From assembly GCA_947037025.1 (NCBI GenBank), contig CAMQSU010000004.1, forward strand, positions 1 through 64,000: 64,000 nt of DNA, given 5' to 3'. The DNA is from an uncultured Clostridia bacterium. GTDB lineage: Bacteria > Bacillota > Clostridia > Christensenellales > UBA3700. The notes under the pieces were generated by a model. That model was not told the DNA's origin. It ran no database searches and saw only the letters and a list, made by a program, of their open reading frames with translations. A program made the position numbers and the translations under genes. This document shows positions 8,389-18,600 of this stretch, piece after piece (position 1 is the first letter of the stretch; every line of letters starts with the position of its first letter).

Positions 8389-11300
8389 ATGAGGAAAAAA
8401 AGTTTTGGAATGATTGTATCAATAATGATTATTCTCACCATGATGTGTGGAGTGCTTGTAGCATGTGCAAAGGAAGCACCTAAAGATGTGAACAAGGGCA
8501 ATATAGAATCAGCAATTGATGATAAATCTGCTATGTCCGACATAGTAAATGGCTGGCTAGCTGCAAACAACTGGACTGAGGGGGATACACTTGGATGGGA
8601 TACGAGCATTGACTATAGTTCGGACGTTGCGGGTGCAAACAACCTTTGCATACGATTCAATGGTGGGATAGATAATAGTGGCAATAGCGTTATTGATTTT
8701 GCTGTGATTAATAAATCTTTTGCAGATAAAGTTGAGTTTGGACTACAAATGTTAGGCGATAAATTCAACATTACTATACAAGGTAAGAGTTATACAAATA
8801 ACGAATTAGGTATCAACGACTTTGGATTAGCATTAGTTGCAAATGGTAGTGTTTCAAGCGCTATACAAACGGCATTATCTCTTATACCTATAATATTTAA
8901 TAATGCAGTTACTGTAAACAATATAGTATCAGAGCATGTGTCTGGAGAAGCTGCAGCAAATGGATCAATTTACGACGTAAATTATGATGTTACTCTTGAT
9001 ATTAATAAAGCAGTAGTAGGTGCAATTGACCTTGTGTCAGGATTGTTGACGAAGTATATAAGTGCAGAAAACATTGCAAGCATCAGAGATATATTAGATA
9101 CTGCATTGAAGGGCATTACAGTTCAATTTAATGTAGATGTAAAAGATAAGATACTTCAAGTAAAAACTCGTGTAAATGAGGAAAAAAACGAAATTAATTA
9201 TACATATTATTTCACAGATGGTTCTATTAGTGCAGATGCTTTTGACTTAAATGCAACTGTTTCAGGTGCTAATCATGATATTAAAATTAATGGATTAAAA
9301 TTTTTAAATAAAATCCCCACTATAATTGAGCCTGTAGGTGCAACAGAGGTTTACTTGTTGAAACATGAAATAAAGGGCTCTATTGAAAGTAGCAATGCGG
9401 CAAAAAAATTAATCAGTAAATATACATACAATATTAATATAGAGTTTTCCGCTGAAGGTTTAGTCAAGGCGATTATGAACAGTATTTCAACTAAGAGCGC
9501 GATACCTGTAATGACAGCACTGTTTGAAGATCAAAAGGGAAAAATGTTTGTAGATATTTCGCATAAATGTGCTGACTCGGAGGTTGGATGTAATGGACAT
9601 ATGACTACAAAAAGTGATGCGCCTGTCACTAATTTTGATGGCTCATTATTTTCTTTAGCATATGACGCAACTAATTTTGGGACAAGTAATATTTACGGCT
9701 CTGTAAATATCGCTGCACTGTTACCAGGAGATTTCATGACAACGTTAGGCAGTTTAGGATTACCAGCCGGTGTCACTCCAGCCTTAATATGGAATACAGC
9801 ATTGAAACCAAATTTACCAGTAGACGCAAGCTTTGTAGTTAATCCTAAATTAATTAGTAGTTATTATGCGGCTCGCACATCAAAAGGTAATACTGAAACA
9901 GTTGCCGATGCTAACGCTGCATATACAGAAAAGGCTACCGATATTGGCACTATAATTGGTGAATTAATAAAAGATATTGATTTTGATGCATTGCTTAAAT
10001 CTTTAACTACTAATCTGCAAGATGGTATCTTAGATATCGATGGCAAAAGCATTAGAGATTTAGCATCAAAGTTAATCACCGATTCAAAGTTGCCTGTAAG
10101 CACTGCTACTATCGTTAATTCGATAATTGATATGATAATAGGCACTGAAGATGGCGTAAATAACATTGCAATAGCAGCAAAATATAAAAATGGAGCTACG
10201 CTACCTACTGATTTTAACGTTAAAGAAAGTTTTATGAATGGTAAGGATTTTTCTCATCAAGGTACAGGCAATTCACCATCAATGAAAGCGCCGATAGGGA
10301 GTGAAATTGCTTTTGATAAGACAGGTGAATTTGTTCATGTATTCGGAGAGAAAGATAAGAATTATGATCTTCAAGCAGCAGATGGTAGTCCGCTTCCATT
10401 CAGTTATGAAGAGCTTATGACAGGGATAGATAAAACAAAAATTGGCAAAGCTTCTAGATATGTAAAAGGTAATTATACTGATATAAGTGGTAATGAAATA
10501 AAAGGCTCTAAGATGTATATTATGGATGTATTAGGATTAGACAAAACTATTACAAACAAACCACAAGAAATCACACTCGTATTAACTCGTGGTACTGGTC
10601 AAGGAATATACACAATTTTAGATAATATTCTACCACTTCTTAAAATGTTTGATATTATTAAAGAAATGCCGAATATATCTCTACCAGTTGCAACCGTTAA
10701 GAGTACTATCACTCTAAGAACTTTTAAGAGTGAAGGTTGGTCACAAGATCATATTTCAGAAGATTTAAGATTAGATACAGATAAGATATATTCGTTTGGT
10801 GACAAAGTAGCTATCGATCAAAGATACGTGCGTAAGTACTCGGGAGCAACTCAAAAGTCTTACAACGCTACAATATCATATGAAGGCACTACTCATTCTG
10901 TTTTTACAGATCCTTACAACATTATAGAAGGTGCGACTGTAGCGTTTTATAATGATGTGTTAGTTAAGTATAGCACAGTAGGTTTAGCAGGTGAAAAATT
11001 TAATACATCAGTAAAGGTTAACTCGAACGCTTCAGCTGAAGGTACGATAGAATTCAATTGCTATCAGACGAAAGCAGTAGATATTAATCCATTTACTGTT
11101 ATTAATCCAAAAACTGGACTTGGATTAGGACTATCGATTCAAAGTTTTAAGATATATATTGATGCATTCAAAAAAGCTAATACTGGCGTAACTGTTGTGG
11201 AAACATCCGACAGCTATTCTATAAGTTTTCCTGAGACTGCAGACACTGCGAATTATCAGTTTGAGGCAGTAGGTATTCGAGGTGATAAAGTTTTATTTAA

Positions 11301-11778
11301 ATTCACAGTAAATGTTAATGCAATTGTAGGATACAAGGCAGTATTTTTGCATGGTGCAGGTGGCATGGGTGCGGCCGCTGAAAATGAAGGAACTACTAAA
11401 TTAAACGCTTCAACAGAGGGGAATCCATTTGCAGCAGACCTAGCAGATACATTCTCATTCTGCGGAACAGGAACAGGAACAGTGTATGCTGATGGCACCT
11501 TAAAAGTCAGCAAGACAACTGCTGTGCCGCTTGCGCAAATCCTTGCTTATGTTAAAGATTCGGATGGCAACTGGACTTTAGTAGCGGACACGTCAGCAAC
11601 TTCTAAGGTAGTACAAATTAGTAAGTGGGCAATGGGCACCAAGATAAAATTTGCGGCGATTGGAGAGTATAAGCTTACTTACCAACCACTAGCCGCAAAT
11701 CACCCAGATGTAGACGGCATTGCTGTTTCATTAGATCTGGTGACAGTTTATACAAGTGTAATGAACAAAGCAGTTTAA
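8389..11778 (+). CDS. Giant lipoprotein of unknown function (1129 aa)
   Basis: It starts with a lipoprotein signal peptide: MRKK, a hydrophobic stretch, then the lipobox LVAC with Cys26. AAGGAGT precedes the ATG. The mature part is long, beta-rich and of low complexity in charge, with many Asn, Thr, Ser and Val residues. Segments such as SEGWSQDHISEDLRLD and GAGGMGAAAENEG belong to no family I know, and no catalytic motif stands out. It would be displayed on the outer face of the membrane. The divergent AraC/cupin regulator suggests a role in binding or handling a carbohydrate, but that is only context. A terminator follows at 11829-11868. Confidence 0.8.
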   Translation: MRKKSFGMIVSIMIILTMMCGVLVACAKEAPKDVNKGNIESAIDDKSAMSDIVNGWLAANNWTEGDTLGWDTSIDYSSDVAGANNLCIRFNGGIDNSGNSVIDFAVINKSFADKVEFGLQMLGDKFNITIQGKSYTNNELGINDFGLALVANGSVSSAIQTALSLIPIIFNNAVTVNNIVSEHVSGEAAANGSIYDVNYDVTLDINKAVVGAIDLVSGLLTKYISAENIASIRDILDTALKGITVQFNVDVKDKILQVKTRVNEEKNEINYTYYFTDGSISADAFDLNATVSGANHDIKINGLKFLNKIPTIIEPVGATEVYLLKHEIKGSIESSNAAKKLISKYTYNINIEFSAEGLVKAIMNSISTKSAIPVMTALFEDQKGKMFVDISHKCADSEVGCNGHMTTKSDAPVTNFDGSLFSLAYDATNFGTSNIYGSVNIAALLPGDFMTTLGSLGLPAGVTPALIWNTALKPNLPVDASFVVNPKLISSYYAARTSKGNTETVADANAAYTEKATDIGTIIGELIKDIDFDALLKSLTTNLQDGILDIDGKSIRDLASKLITDSKLPVSTATIVNSIIDMIIGTEDGVNNIAIAAKYKNGATLPTDFNVKESFMNGKDFSHQGTGNSPSMKAPIGSEIAFDKTGEFVHVFGEKDKNYDLQAADGSPLPFSYEELMTGIDKTKIGKASRYVKGNYTDISGNEIKGSKMYIMDVLGLDKTITNKPQEITLVLTRGTGQGIYTILDNILPLLKMFDIIKEMPNISLPVATVKSTITLRTFKSEGWSQDHISEDLRLDTDKIYSFGDKVAIDQRYVRKYSGATQKSYNATISYEGTTHSVFTDPYNIIEGATVAFYNDVLVKYSTVGLAGEKFNTSVKVNSNASAEGTIEFNCYQTKAVDINPFTVINPKTGLGLGLSIQSFKIYIDAFKKANTGVTVVETSDSYSISFPETADTANYQFEAVGIRGDKVLFKFTVNVNAIVGYKAVFLHGAGGMGAAAENEGTTKLNASTEGNPFAADLADTFSFCGTGTGTVYADGTLKVSKTTAVPLAQILAYVKDSDGNWTLVADTSATSKVVQISKWAMGTKIKFAAIGEYKLTYQPLAANHPDVDGIAVSLDLVTVYTSVMNKAV

Positions 11779-11828
11779 ATAAAATATTTAAAGCAAAAGA
11801 TTATAACAATAATATTATATTATACTTT

Positions 11829-11868
11829 AATCCTTCCACCTTGAAATCAAGGAGGGAGGATTTTTGTA
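11829..11868 (+). terminator. Rho-independent terminator
   Basis: ATCCTTCCACCTTG pairs with CAAGGAGGGAGGAT around AAAT and is followed by TTTTTGT. Confidence 0.88.
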
Positions 11869-11984
11869 TCATAACGCAGTCAAAAAAGCCAAATATTTAG
11901 GTAATATCATTCCAATCAGGTAATTGATAGAGCAATCAGTATATTTACCGCAAATTGAATAATAAATCGTTTAAGCATCTTTTG

Positions 11985-12000
11985 TGTTGTAAATACAACA
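11985..12000. promoter_or_regulatory. Palindromic operator candidate upstream of hcp
   Basis: TGTTGT AAAT ACAACA is a perfect 6-4-6 inverted repeat. A TATAAT box lies at 12022-12027 without a recognisable -35. Taking a start site near 12034, the palindrome centre (11992.5) falls at about -41.5, the position of class II CRP/FNR-family activators. HcpR, a CRP/FNR-family regulator, controls hcp in many anaerobes; identity with HcpR is an inference. Confidence 0.55.
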
Positions 12001-12117
12001 TACTTATCATTAATATTGACCTATAATAGAAACATCAGCATAAACGAGGATATGCCTCAAATGTATGAACTGATTAAAAAGTTAAACAAAATTAATAAAA
12101 CTTAGGAGGAAATAATT

Positions 12118-13662
12118 ATGTCAATGTTTTGCTTTCAATGCGAACAAACTGCAAACAACAAAGGGTGCACAACTAACGGTGCATGCGGCAAAAAATCCGA
12201 TACATCTAACTTGCAAGATGATTTAACGAGCGATCTTATTGCTTTAGCTACTGCCTATAACGGTAAAAACACGCCACAAACTGATAAGTTAATAATAGAA
12301 GGTTTATTTATCACTATTACTAATACAAATTTCGATAACGATTTTATCAAAAATTTCCGTGCAGAAATCGAGAAAATAGGCGTAAAAAATGTAGAGAAAA
12401 TGGATATGAATACGCTTTGGACAGGAAATGAGGATATCCGCTCATTAAAATCATTAATTTTATTTGGACTTCGTGGTATCGCAGCATATGCACATCACGC
12501 ATATGTTCTTGGCAAAACAGATAAAACAGTGACGGCATTTTTCTATAAAGGCTTAGCTGCAATGGCGGCGAATCTAACTTCTGATGAATTGTTATCACTT
12601 GTAATGGAAGTAGGCAGTGTAAATCTAACTTGTATGGCAATGCTTGATGATGCTAACACATCAACATATGGTACACCAGTGCCAGCCGTTGTAAACTGTG
12701 ATATTGAAGCTGGTCCATTTATTGTTATATCAGGTCATGATTTGCATGATTTGAAACTTCTTTTAGATCAGACTGCAAATAAGGGGATTAATATCTATAC
12801 CCACTCAGAAATGCTTCCAGCACATGGATATCCAGAACTAAAAAAATATCCACATTTAAAAGGCAATTACGGCACAGCATGGCATGCACAACAAACGGAA
12901 TTTATAGATATCCCTGCGCCAGTTTTGTTTACTACAAATTGCATTATGCCAGTGATGAAAAACTATTCAGATAGGATATTTACGACATCAGTTGTAGCGT
13001 ATCCAAACATGTGTCATATTGGAGCAGATAAAGATTTTACATTGGTAATTGAAAAAGCACTTGAGCTTGGCGGATATAAAACACTACATAAAGCTGTTAG
13101 TATCAATGGCGGTGGTAATACAATGACTACAGGGTTTGGACATGGCACAATTTTGGGCGTTGCTGACACTGTAATTAATGCTGTTAAACAAGGCGACATA
13201 AAGCACTTTTTCCTTGTTGGTGGCTGTGATGGAGCAAAGTCTGAAAGAAATTACTATACAGATTTTGTAAAACAATCTCCTCAAGATACTATTATTCTGA
13301 CTCTTGGCTGTGCAAAATACAGATTCAACGACCTAAATATTGGTACACTTGGCGGCTTGCCACGCCTTATGGATATGGGACAATGCAATGATGCATACGG
13401 TGCAATTAAAGTAGCTGTAGCATTATCGGAAGCGTTTGAGTGTACAGTCAATGAATTACCTCTAAGTCTAGTGCTTTCTTGGTATGAGCAAAAAGCGGTA
13501 TGTATCTTATTGACGCTTTTATCGCTAGGAATAAAAAATATCTTAATCGGGCCAACATTGCCTGCTTTTATTTCACCTAATATTTTGAATGTTCTAATTG
13601 AAAAATTTAACTTAACACCAACTTCTACACCGCAAGCAGATATGAAAAAGATTTTAGGTTAA
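12118..13662 (+). CDS. hcp: Hybrid cluster protein (hydroxylamine reductase / NO reductase-type)
   Basis: The N terminus has the iron-sulfur ligand set C5, C8, C17, C23 (MFCFQCEQT...GCTTNGACGK). Hybrid-cluster ligand regions follow in order: HSEMLPAHGYPEL, TTNCIMP, GGCDGAKSERNYY and LGCAKYRF. The 514-residue length is close to, but slightly below, the roughly 550 of class I proteins. Hcp removes nitric oxide and hydroxylamine and transnitrosates proteins in the cytosol of anaerobes. AGGAGG precedes the ATG. The gene stands alone between terminators, with its own palindrome-linked promoter, which suggests nitrosative-stress control. Confidence 0.96.
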   Translation: MSMFCFQCEQTANNKGCTTNGACGKKSDTSNLQDDLTSDLIALATAYNGKNTPQTDKLIIEGLFITITNTNFDNDFIKNFRAEIEKIGVKNVEKMDMNTLWTGNEDIRSLKSLILFGLRGIAAYAHHAYVLGKTDKTVTAFFYKGLAAMAANLTSDELLSLVMEVGSVNLTCMAMLDDANTSTYGTPVPAVVNCDIEAGPFIVISGHDLHDLKLLLDQTANKGINIYTHSEMLPAHGYPELKKYPHLKGNYGTAWHAQQTEFIDIPAPVLFTTNCIMPVMKNYSDRIFTTSVVAYPNMCHIGADKDFTLVIEKALELGGYKTLHKAVSINGGGNTMTTGFGHGTILGVADTVINAVKQGDIKHFFLVGGCDGAKSERNYYTDFVKQSPQDTIILTLGCAKYRFNDLNIGTLGGLPRLMDMGQCNDAYGAIKVAVALSEAFECTVNELPLSLVLSWYEQKAVCILLTLLSLGIKNILIGPTLPAFISPNILNVLIEKFNLTPTSTPQADMKKILG

Positions 13663-13996
13663 TTAAGCCGATATTCAGTAATTAATAAAAAATTAATTAT
13701 CAAATATTTTACTAAAATTAGTGCAATATTATTTTAATAATTTTCTGCAATTAAATTAAAATTAATATAGCAAATAAGTCTAGCTAATTTAACTTAGCTA
13801 GACTTATTTTTTTTCCTTGCTAAATTATAGAATTTGTGATATAATGTATTAAGAAAAATTAATAAGCAGTATAATATTGTCAAATATTTGCTTGCAAACA
13901 ACGCAAAGCTGCAGTGAGCATATAATCGATAGCAATTTTAGGTTAATATATAGCAAAAATACATTTAAAAATTAGATAAAATTATTAGGAGAAATT
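13663..13996. other. Intergenic region after hcp
   Basis: It holds the hcp terminator at 13772-13814. Downstream are AT-rich sequence and TATAAT-like stretches before the next gene. No further feature was recognised. Confidence 0.4.
13772..13814 (+). terminator. Rho-independent terminator
   Basis: AAATAAGTCTAGCTA (13772-13786) pairs with TAGCTAGACTTATTT (13796-13810) and is followed by a T-run. Confidence 0.9.
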
Positions 13997-15223
13997 ATGG
14001 AAAATACTAAAGAAAACATAATAATTAATAGTGATAATATTGAAGAAAAAAACGAGCAAAATTTAGCATTAAAAGCTAGTGAAATTAATCAAGAAAATAT
14101 TGATAAAAATAGCAGCAATAATGCGAATAAGTTATCAACAAAAAGCAAAGAAAATAATGCAATATCACTACTGAAAAGTCTACCGCTTTTGATTCCTATA
14201 TTATGTGCAAGCGTAGGTCTTGCAATCATAGTAATATTTGCCATTATACATGCCGGATATCAAGCAGATGGTGTTATGTGGCTAAGTGGAGGAGCTTGGG
14301 TCGCATTAATCTTAGGCACGATAGCTTGCTATATAATTACTATTTTAGGGTATGTAGCTTATTTCCAAAATAAAAAACAAAGAATAGAAAAAATAGAGCA
14401 AAGAAAAAATGATAAGAAAGAAAATGACAATAACAGGTTAGCCGATCGCGCAGAAAATAAAATGCAACATGCTAAACTAGAGGATTTTAATAATAAATTA
14501 GTTAAGTTGCAAGATGATGCTATATTAGCGGTAAAAGTCAAAATCCATATAGGCAGTATCAATAGGCAAGTAGAGCTTGTTGGTATGTTGAAGTTAAACA
14601 AAACAATATCAATTTTGAGCTTGTACGATGAGCTATTTAATGACGCAGTATGCGAAGATAATTTAGTGATCAAATTCAAAAAAGCAAGAAATATTCTGCA
14701 TGCATCATGTAATAATTTGGATGAAATATTAGATGCAGTTATCAATGGTTCGTATACAATAATGAATAGTAATTTTTATAGTGAAGTACAAATTGATATT
14801 CATTATAAGGTATTAGAGTTTTACTGCTTGCTTAGAAAGTGTAAACAAGATATATGTACAAGGTTTGAAAAAATTTCTAATGAGGGCAATTTTAGCAATA
14901 AACTGTTATTAGGTCATGAAGATTGTCTGAATGACTTAAACAAATTGACAAGTATATATTTCAGTTTAATAACACTGTATGAAGATTATAGAATGGCATT
15001 ACTAACTATGAGCAATAGATTTTTAGTTTCAATCGATAGTAAAAAAGAATTAGATTATGAAATACGAAAAAATAATGTGTTGTCGCAAAAAAGTGCGAAA
15101 ATAATTAATACTGACGTTATAAATTGCACTACAAAATATACAATAGAAGAAATGAAAAAGATAATGCAAAATAGAGAAAAAGAATTAGACACCGTAAATG
15201 AAGAGAATAGTATACTTGCATAA
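13997..15223 (+). CDS. Two-TM membrane protein of unknown function
   Basis: The 408-residue protein begins with an Asn/Glu/Lys-rich disordered stretch (1-55). Two hydrophobic helices follow (about 61-84 and 98-122), joined by a short loop. A highly charged coiled-coil-like segment (QRIEKIEQRKNDKKEN) leads to a helical domain of about 240 residues. Both termini would lie on the same side, probably the cytosol. I recognise no family or catalytic motif. AGGAG precedes the ATG. It is monocistronic, bounded by terminators at 13772 and 15290. Confidence 0.8.
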   Translation: MENTKENIIINSDNIEEKNEQNLALKASEINQENIDKNSSNNANKLSTKSKENNAISLLKSLPLLIPILCASVGLAIIVIFAIIHAGYQADGVMWLSGGAWVALILGTIACYIITILGYVAYFQNKKQRIEKIEQRKNDKKENDNNRLADRAENKMQHAKLEDFNNKLVKLQDDAILAVKVKIHIGSINRQVELVGMLKLNKTISILSLYDELFNDAVCEDNLVIKFKKARNILHASCNNLDEILDAVINGSYTIMNSNFYSEVQIDIHYKVLEFYCLLRKCKQDICTRFEKISNEGNFSNKLLLGHEDCLNDLNKLTSIYFSLITLYEDYRMALLTMSNRFLVSIDSKKELDYEIRKNNVLSQKSAKIINTDVINCTTKYTIEEMKKIMQNREKELDTVNEENSILA

Positions 15224-15289
15224 TATAATTGATATACTACATATCTATTAAAGTAATAAGTTCTTACGGAAAAATCACACACAAATATA

Positions 15290-15321
15290 AAAAAGCCCCT
15301 CAGAGTATGAGGGGTTTTTTT
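15290..15321. terminator. Bidirectional terminator
   Basis: AAAAGCCCCTCA pairs with TGAGGGGTTTTTT around GAGTA. A-runs and T-runs flank both sides, suiting the converging genes 13997-15223 (+) and 15345-15569 (-). Confidence 0.88.
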
Positions 15322-15344
15322 ATATTACAGAATTGTATAGATTA

Positions 15345-15569
15345 TTAATGTATTTTAATATCACTAGTAATTTCTTCTAACCCGAAAAACTGGTTAGGTG
15401 TAATGTCAAATACATTGCAAATTGCTAAAATATTATCAAAACTTGGCTTCTTTTTGCCAAGCAGCCATTGACTCACAGTTGTTTGATTGACATGCAACAA
15501 AATAGCCAGTTTATCCTGACTTAATTCTGTCTCAAGCATTAATAATTGCAAAACTTCAATATGTTTCAT
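15345..15569 (-). CDS. Small XRE-family HTH regulator
   Basis: The 74 residues form a single Cro/C1-type helix-turn-helix domain (LSQDKLAILLHVNQTTVSQWLLGKKKPSFDNIL). It binds DNA as a dimer. It is divergent from the M60 peptidase gene. A TATAAT box on the minus strand (15576-15581) places the expected transcript start almost on the ATG, and no ribosome binding site is visible, so the mRNA may be leaderless. Repeats at 15592-15603 and 15611-15622 beside its promoter are candidate operators for autoregulation. Confidence 0.9.
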   Translation of the reverse strand: MKHIEVLQLLMLETELSQDKLAILLHVNQTTVSQWLLGKKKPSFDNILAICNVFDITPNQFFGLEEITSDIKIH

Positions 15570-15591
15570 ATTAACATTATACGCAATTTTC

Positions 15592-15625
15592 AGGTCAAAA
15601 GTCTTGAAATAGGTTAAAAGACCTA
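15592..15625. promoter_or_regulatory. Candidate operator repeats between XRE and M60 genes
   Basis: AGGTCAAAAGTC (15592-15603) and AGGTTAAAAGAC (15611-15622) are direct repeats 19 bp apart. The second lies within the inverted repeat TAGGT-TAAAAG-ACCTA (15610-15625). They sit upstream of the XRE -10 box and upstream of the peptidase promoter, as expected for a shared operator. Confidence 0.5.
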
Positions 15626-15652
15626 ATTTAATTTAAAATTCGCTAAATATGA

Positions 15653-15683
15653 TATAATATAAGCATAAACGATAATCATTATC
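15653..15683 (+). promoter_or_regulatory. Promoter -10 and Fur-box-like 6-1-6 motif
   Basis: TATAAT at 15653-15658 is followed by GATAAT-C-ATTATC at 15671-15683. With flanks this matches the 15-bp Fur-family core TGATAATNATTATCA at all positions but the first. It lies around +6 to +18 of the expected start, so a bound metalloregulator would repress the M60 peptidase gene. Confidence 0.6.
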
Positions 15684-15699
15684 AAATTGCGGAGGACAT

Positions 15700-18600
15700 A
15701 TGAAAAAAGCGGCATCTTTAAAATATATAGTTGTATTGATGGTTGTAGTGATGTTTGGGCTATTTGCACTTACATGCATTGCATCAGTAGATATTGAAAT
15801 ATCAAATAATCACAATATCAGTAATACTAGCCAGAACGGGGGGTATCTAGCCGATCTAGCCGGTGACACTCAAATCGCTGATTATAGAAATATTAGGAAG
15901 ACAAATACCTACAATGTACCGCGCAATTTGCCAATTACATATGATGGCGGATTGTCGGCGTATCCAATTTATGGCAAGAGTTTAAGTAGTGTTGGTGCAG
16001 ATAAAGCGGCTGTAAAAGCGGAGAATTTGGCAATGTTTGATTATGACTCGATTGGTGCTGACGGAAAGTTATACAAAAATAACGTACAACTTGCAAAGCC
16101 GCATGACACATTAAAGAGGCATACATATTCAACTAATAATCTATATTTTGAAGACGCGATCGGTGACGATGTGCAAGCAATTGGCATGGATATATCATAT
16201 TATTATGATTCAGCCAAGGGATTAACTCCGTTAAATTTATATGCACTACCGGGCGAACTTATCAAAATAAACATCGCTGATATTGGCGTCGGAATGGAAG
16301 TAGTTATAGGGGCAAGTCCATTGAGTGTTGGCGCTAATCATACAGTAGGTGGTACTAATGGCAGTAATTGGGATTCCCGTATGCCACTACCATTCAAGGG
16401 TATTAAACTAAAGCAAGGCGAAAATTATGTAGGCACACAAAATGGCGGACCAATTTATGTAAGAAGCTTATCAAGTGCACCGAACCAAATATCTAGCATA
16501 GCACATGTGCTTAAATTCTCAATAGACGGAGTGGTAGAAATGCCTCATTTCGAGGTTGGATTTACTACTGAGGCGGAGTGGGAGAGGCTTAGAGTTTCTC
16601 CAGGCACATATTTTCACCTAGATGTTAACAGACTTGTACTATCAATGCCTGCAGAAATAGCAAGAAAGGTCAGTTTTGAAGAGATGAATGCGATTGCAAA
16701 TTTTTATTATAAGGCAATTAACGTATCATTGAATTTCACCACACCGGTGATGATGTCCCAATCTATTCCTATTACGCATTTTTATGATGTGTTCGTGCCT
16801 GCAGGCGAAGCGGTAGCAATTCCTGGCACACATATTACTATTGCACCTATGTATTGGAGAAATGGTGACTTAAACATAACTAATCTAATAAATAATGGTT
16901 CATGGGGAACAGTGCATGAAATTAATCATCATTTTCAAGGTGGATTTGGGGCTACTAGTGCCAATGTAGGCTTTGATGAGGTCAGCAATAATTCAATTAA
17001 CGCCGGAATTTATAGCGAATATACAAATGTATCAGCAAAAAGAAAAATGTATCTAAATGAGGGTAGAGACAGATATGAAGTAACTGGATTGAATTATTGG
17101 GATAAGGTTGCAGTACCATTTAATTCGATGCTACCACTTGCGGACAGAAGGGGTGATGCTTTAGGTGATTTATTATCGATGTATACAACTCTACAGCATG
17201 CTTTATCGTTAGATACGTATATTGAAGTTGCTGCTCATCAAAATGCACGAACAGGACAAACTAACATGAATCATGACACTTGGTTTTATTCTTTAGTGGA
17301 AGTTACAGGTTATGATATGACATATTATTATACAGAATTATGTAATTTTCCAGTAAATCAAGATCTACTTGATGCTACTGCAGCTAAAAATCTACCAATG
17401 TTTGTGCCTGTCACATCTCCACAGCAGAATGGCTCTACATATTGGGATACTGATAGTAATGGTGAAAGTGTGGAAAAGTTCCACTTTAGCGCAAGACCAT
17501 ATGAAGTAGCAGCTGATGAAAAATTACTGCTAGACCTTCAAAAACAAATGCTTGTTCCAGAAGGGTTTACAATGACTATCAAAAATGTAACAACATCTGG
17601 ATACGGTGAATTTGTTAATATTTCACCAGATACATTTACATATAAAGCTGATGGCAACTATAATAATGTAGGCAGAATGGATGTTACGGTATCACTAGTA
17701 AACGATGCAAATCCAAGCATGGAAATCAAAGATGTTACAATCATATCAGAGTTTGTAGTGAAGGCTGATAATAAGCCATTATTCATGCCTGAGCATGTAT
17801 ATAATCCAACCAAAACAACTCTAAACAAAATATATGCAGCAACTGGTGTAACGGCTGTTTCCACAAATCCATATAGGAGCAATGCAAATGTTATATTTGA
17901 TGGTAAGTATGCCTCTTATCATATGTTCCAACTAAAAGATGGACCAGCGAAAGTAGATGTGACTAGAGAGGATGCAGGCGGTTTTAATGAAATAATCATG
18001 GATATTGGTGGTGAAACCTTAACAGATGTTTCAGTTTACTACGGAGATGAGTTTAGTGATAATATGACTTTATTTAAAAAAGTAGATAATATTTCAATTA
18101 AAACTAAAAAGCTCACTATAAAGGGTGAAGATATACCTTCAGCAAAATGCGTGAGATTCGTGTTCAATGATGCCCACAAGGTTTTTGCAAGATATAAAAC
18201 AATTTCGCTGCATGAAGTTTATTTCAAAAGTACTGTTGTAATGAATAATTTTGTTGATGTTAATGATAATACAGTTGTTACTAAAACAGGCACATGGAAA
18301 ACTCTTCCTAATGCTTACCAATTAGGTAGCGGAGTGGTGGAGTCATATGACGGAGAGATAAATTTCAAGTTTTTCGGTAATGCGGTATCATTTAGTAGTA
18401 TAATAGGCCCTCAATATGGAATTGGTGAGTATAGACTTGATGGCGGAGAGTGGAAGGAGTTTAACTTAAACAATGACAAGTTTAAGTCTGGAAACATGAT
18501 AGCATTCGAAAAAAATCTGTCAAACATCGAGCATACTCTAACGATCAGAACAAAAGATGGTCACACTATTAATGTTGATGCTTTTAGGACAAGCAAAATG

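Larger units (their letters stand above)
11779..12117. other. Intergenic region upstream of hcp
   Basis: The 339-bp stretch contains the lipoprotein terminator (11829-11868) and the hcp control region with palindrome and TATAAT (11985-12027). I see nothing else. Confidence 0.5.

Noticed and set aside
12347-13284. Minus-strand ORFs inside hcp
   Set aside because: They are short frames opposite a complete, motif-supported gene.
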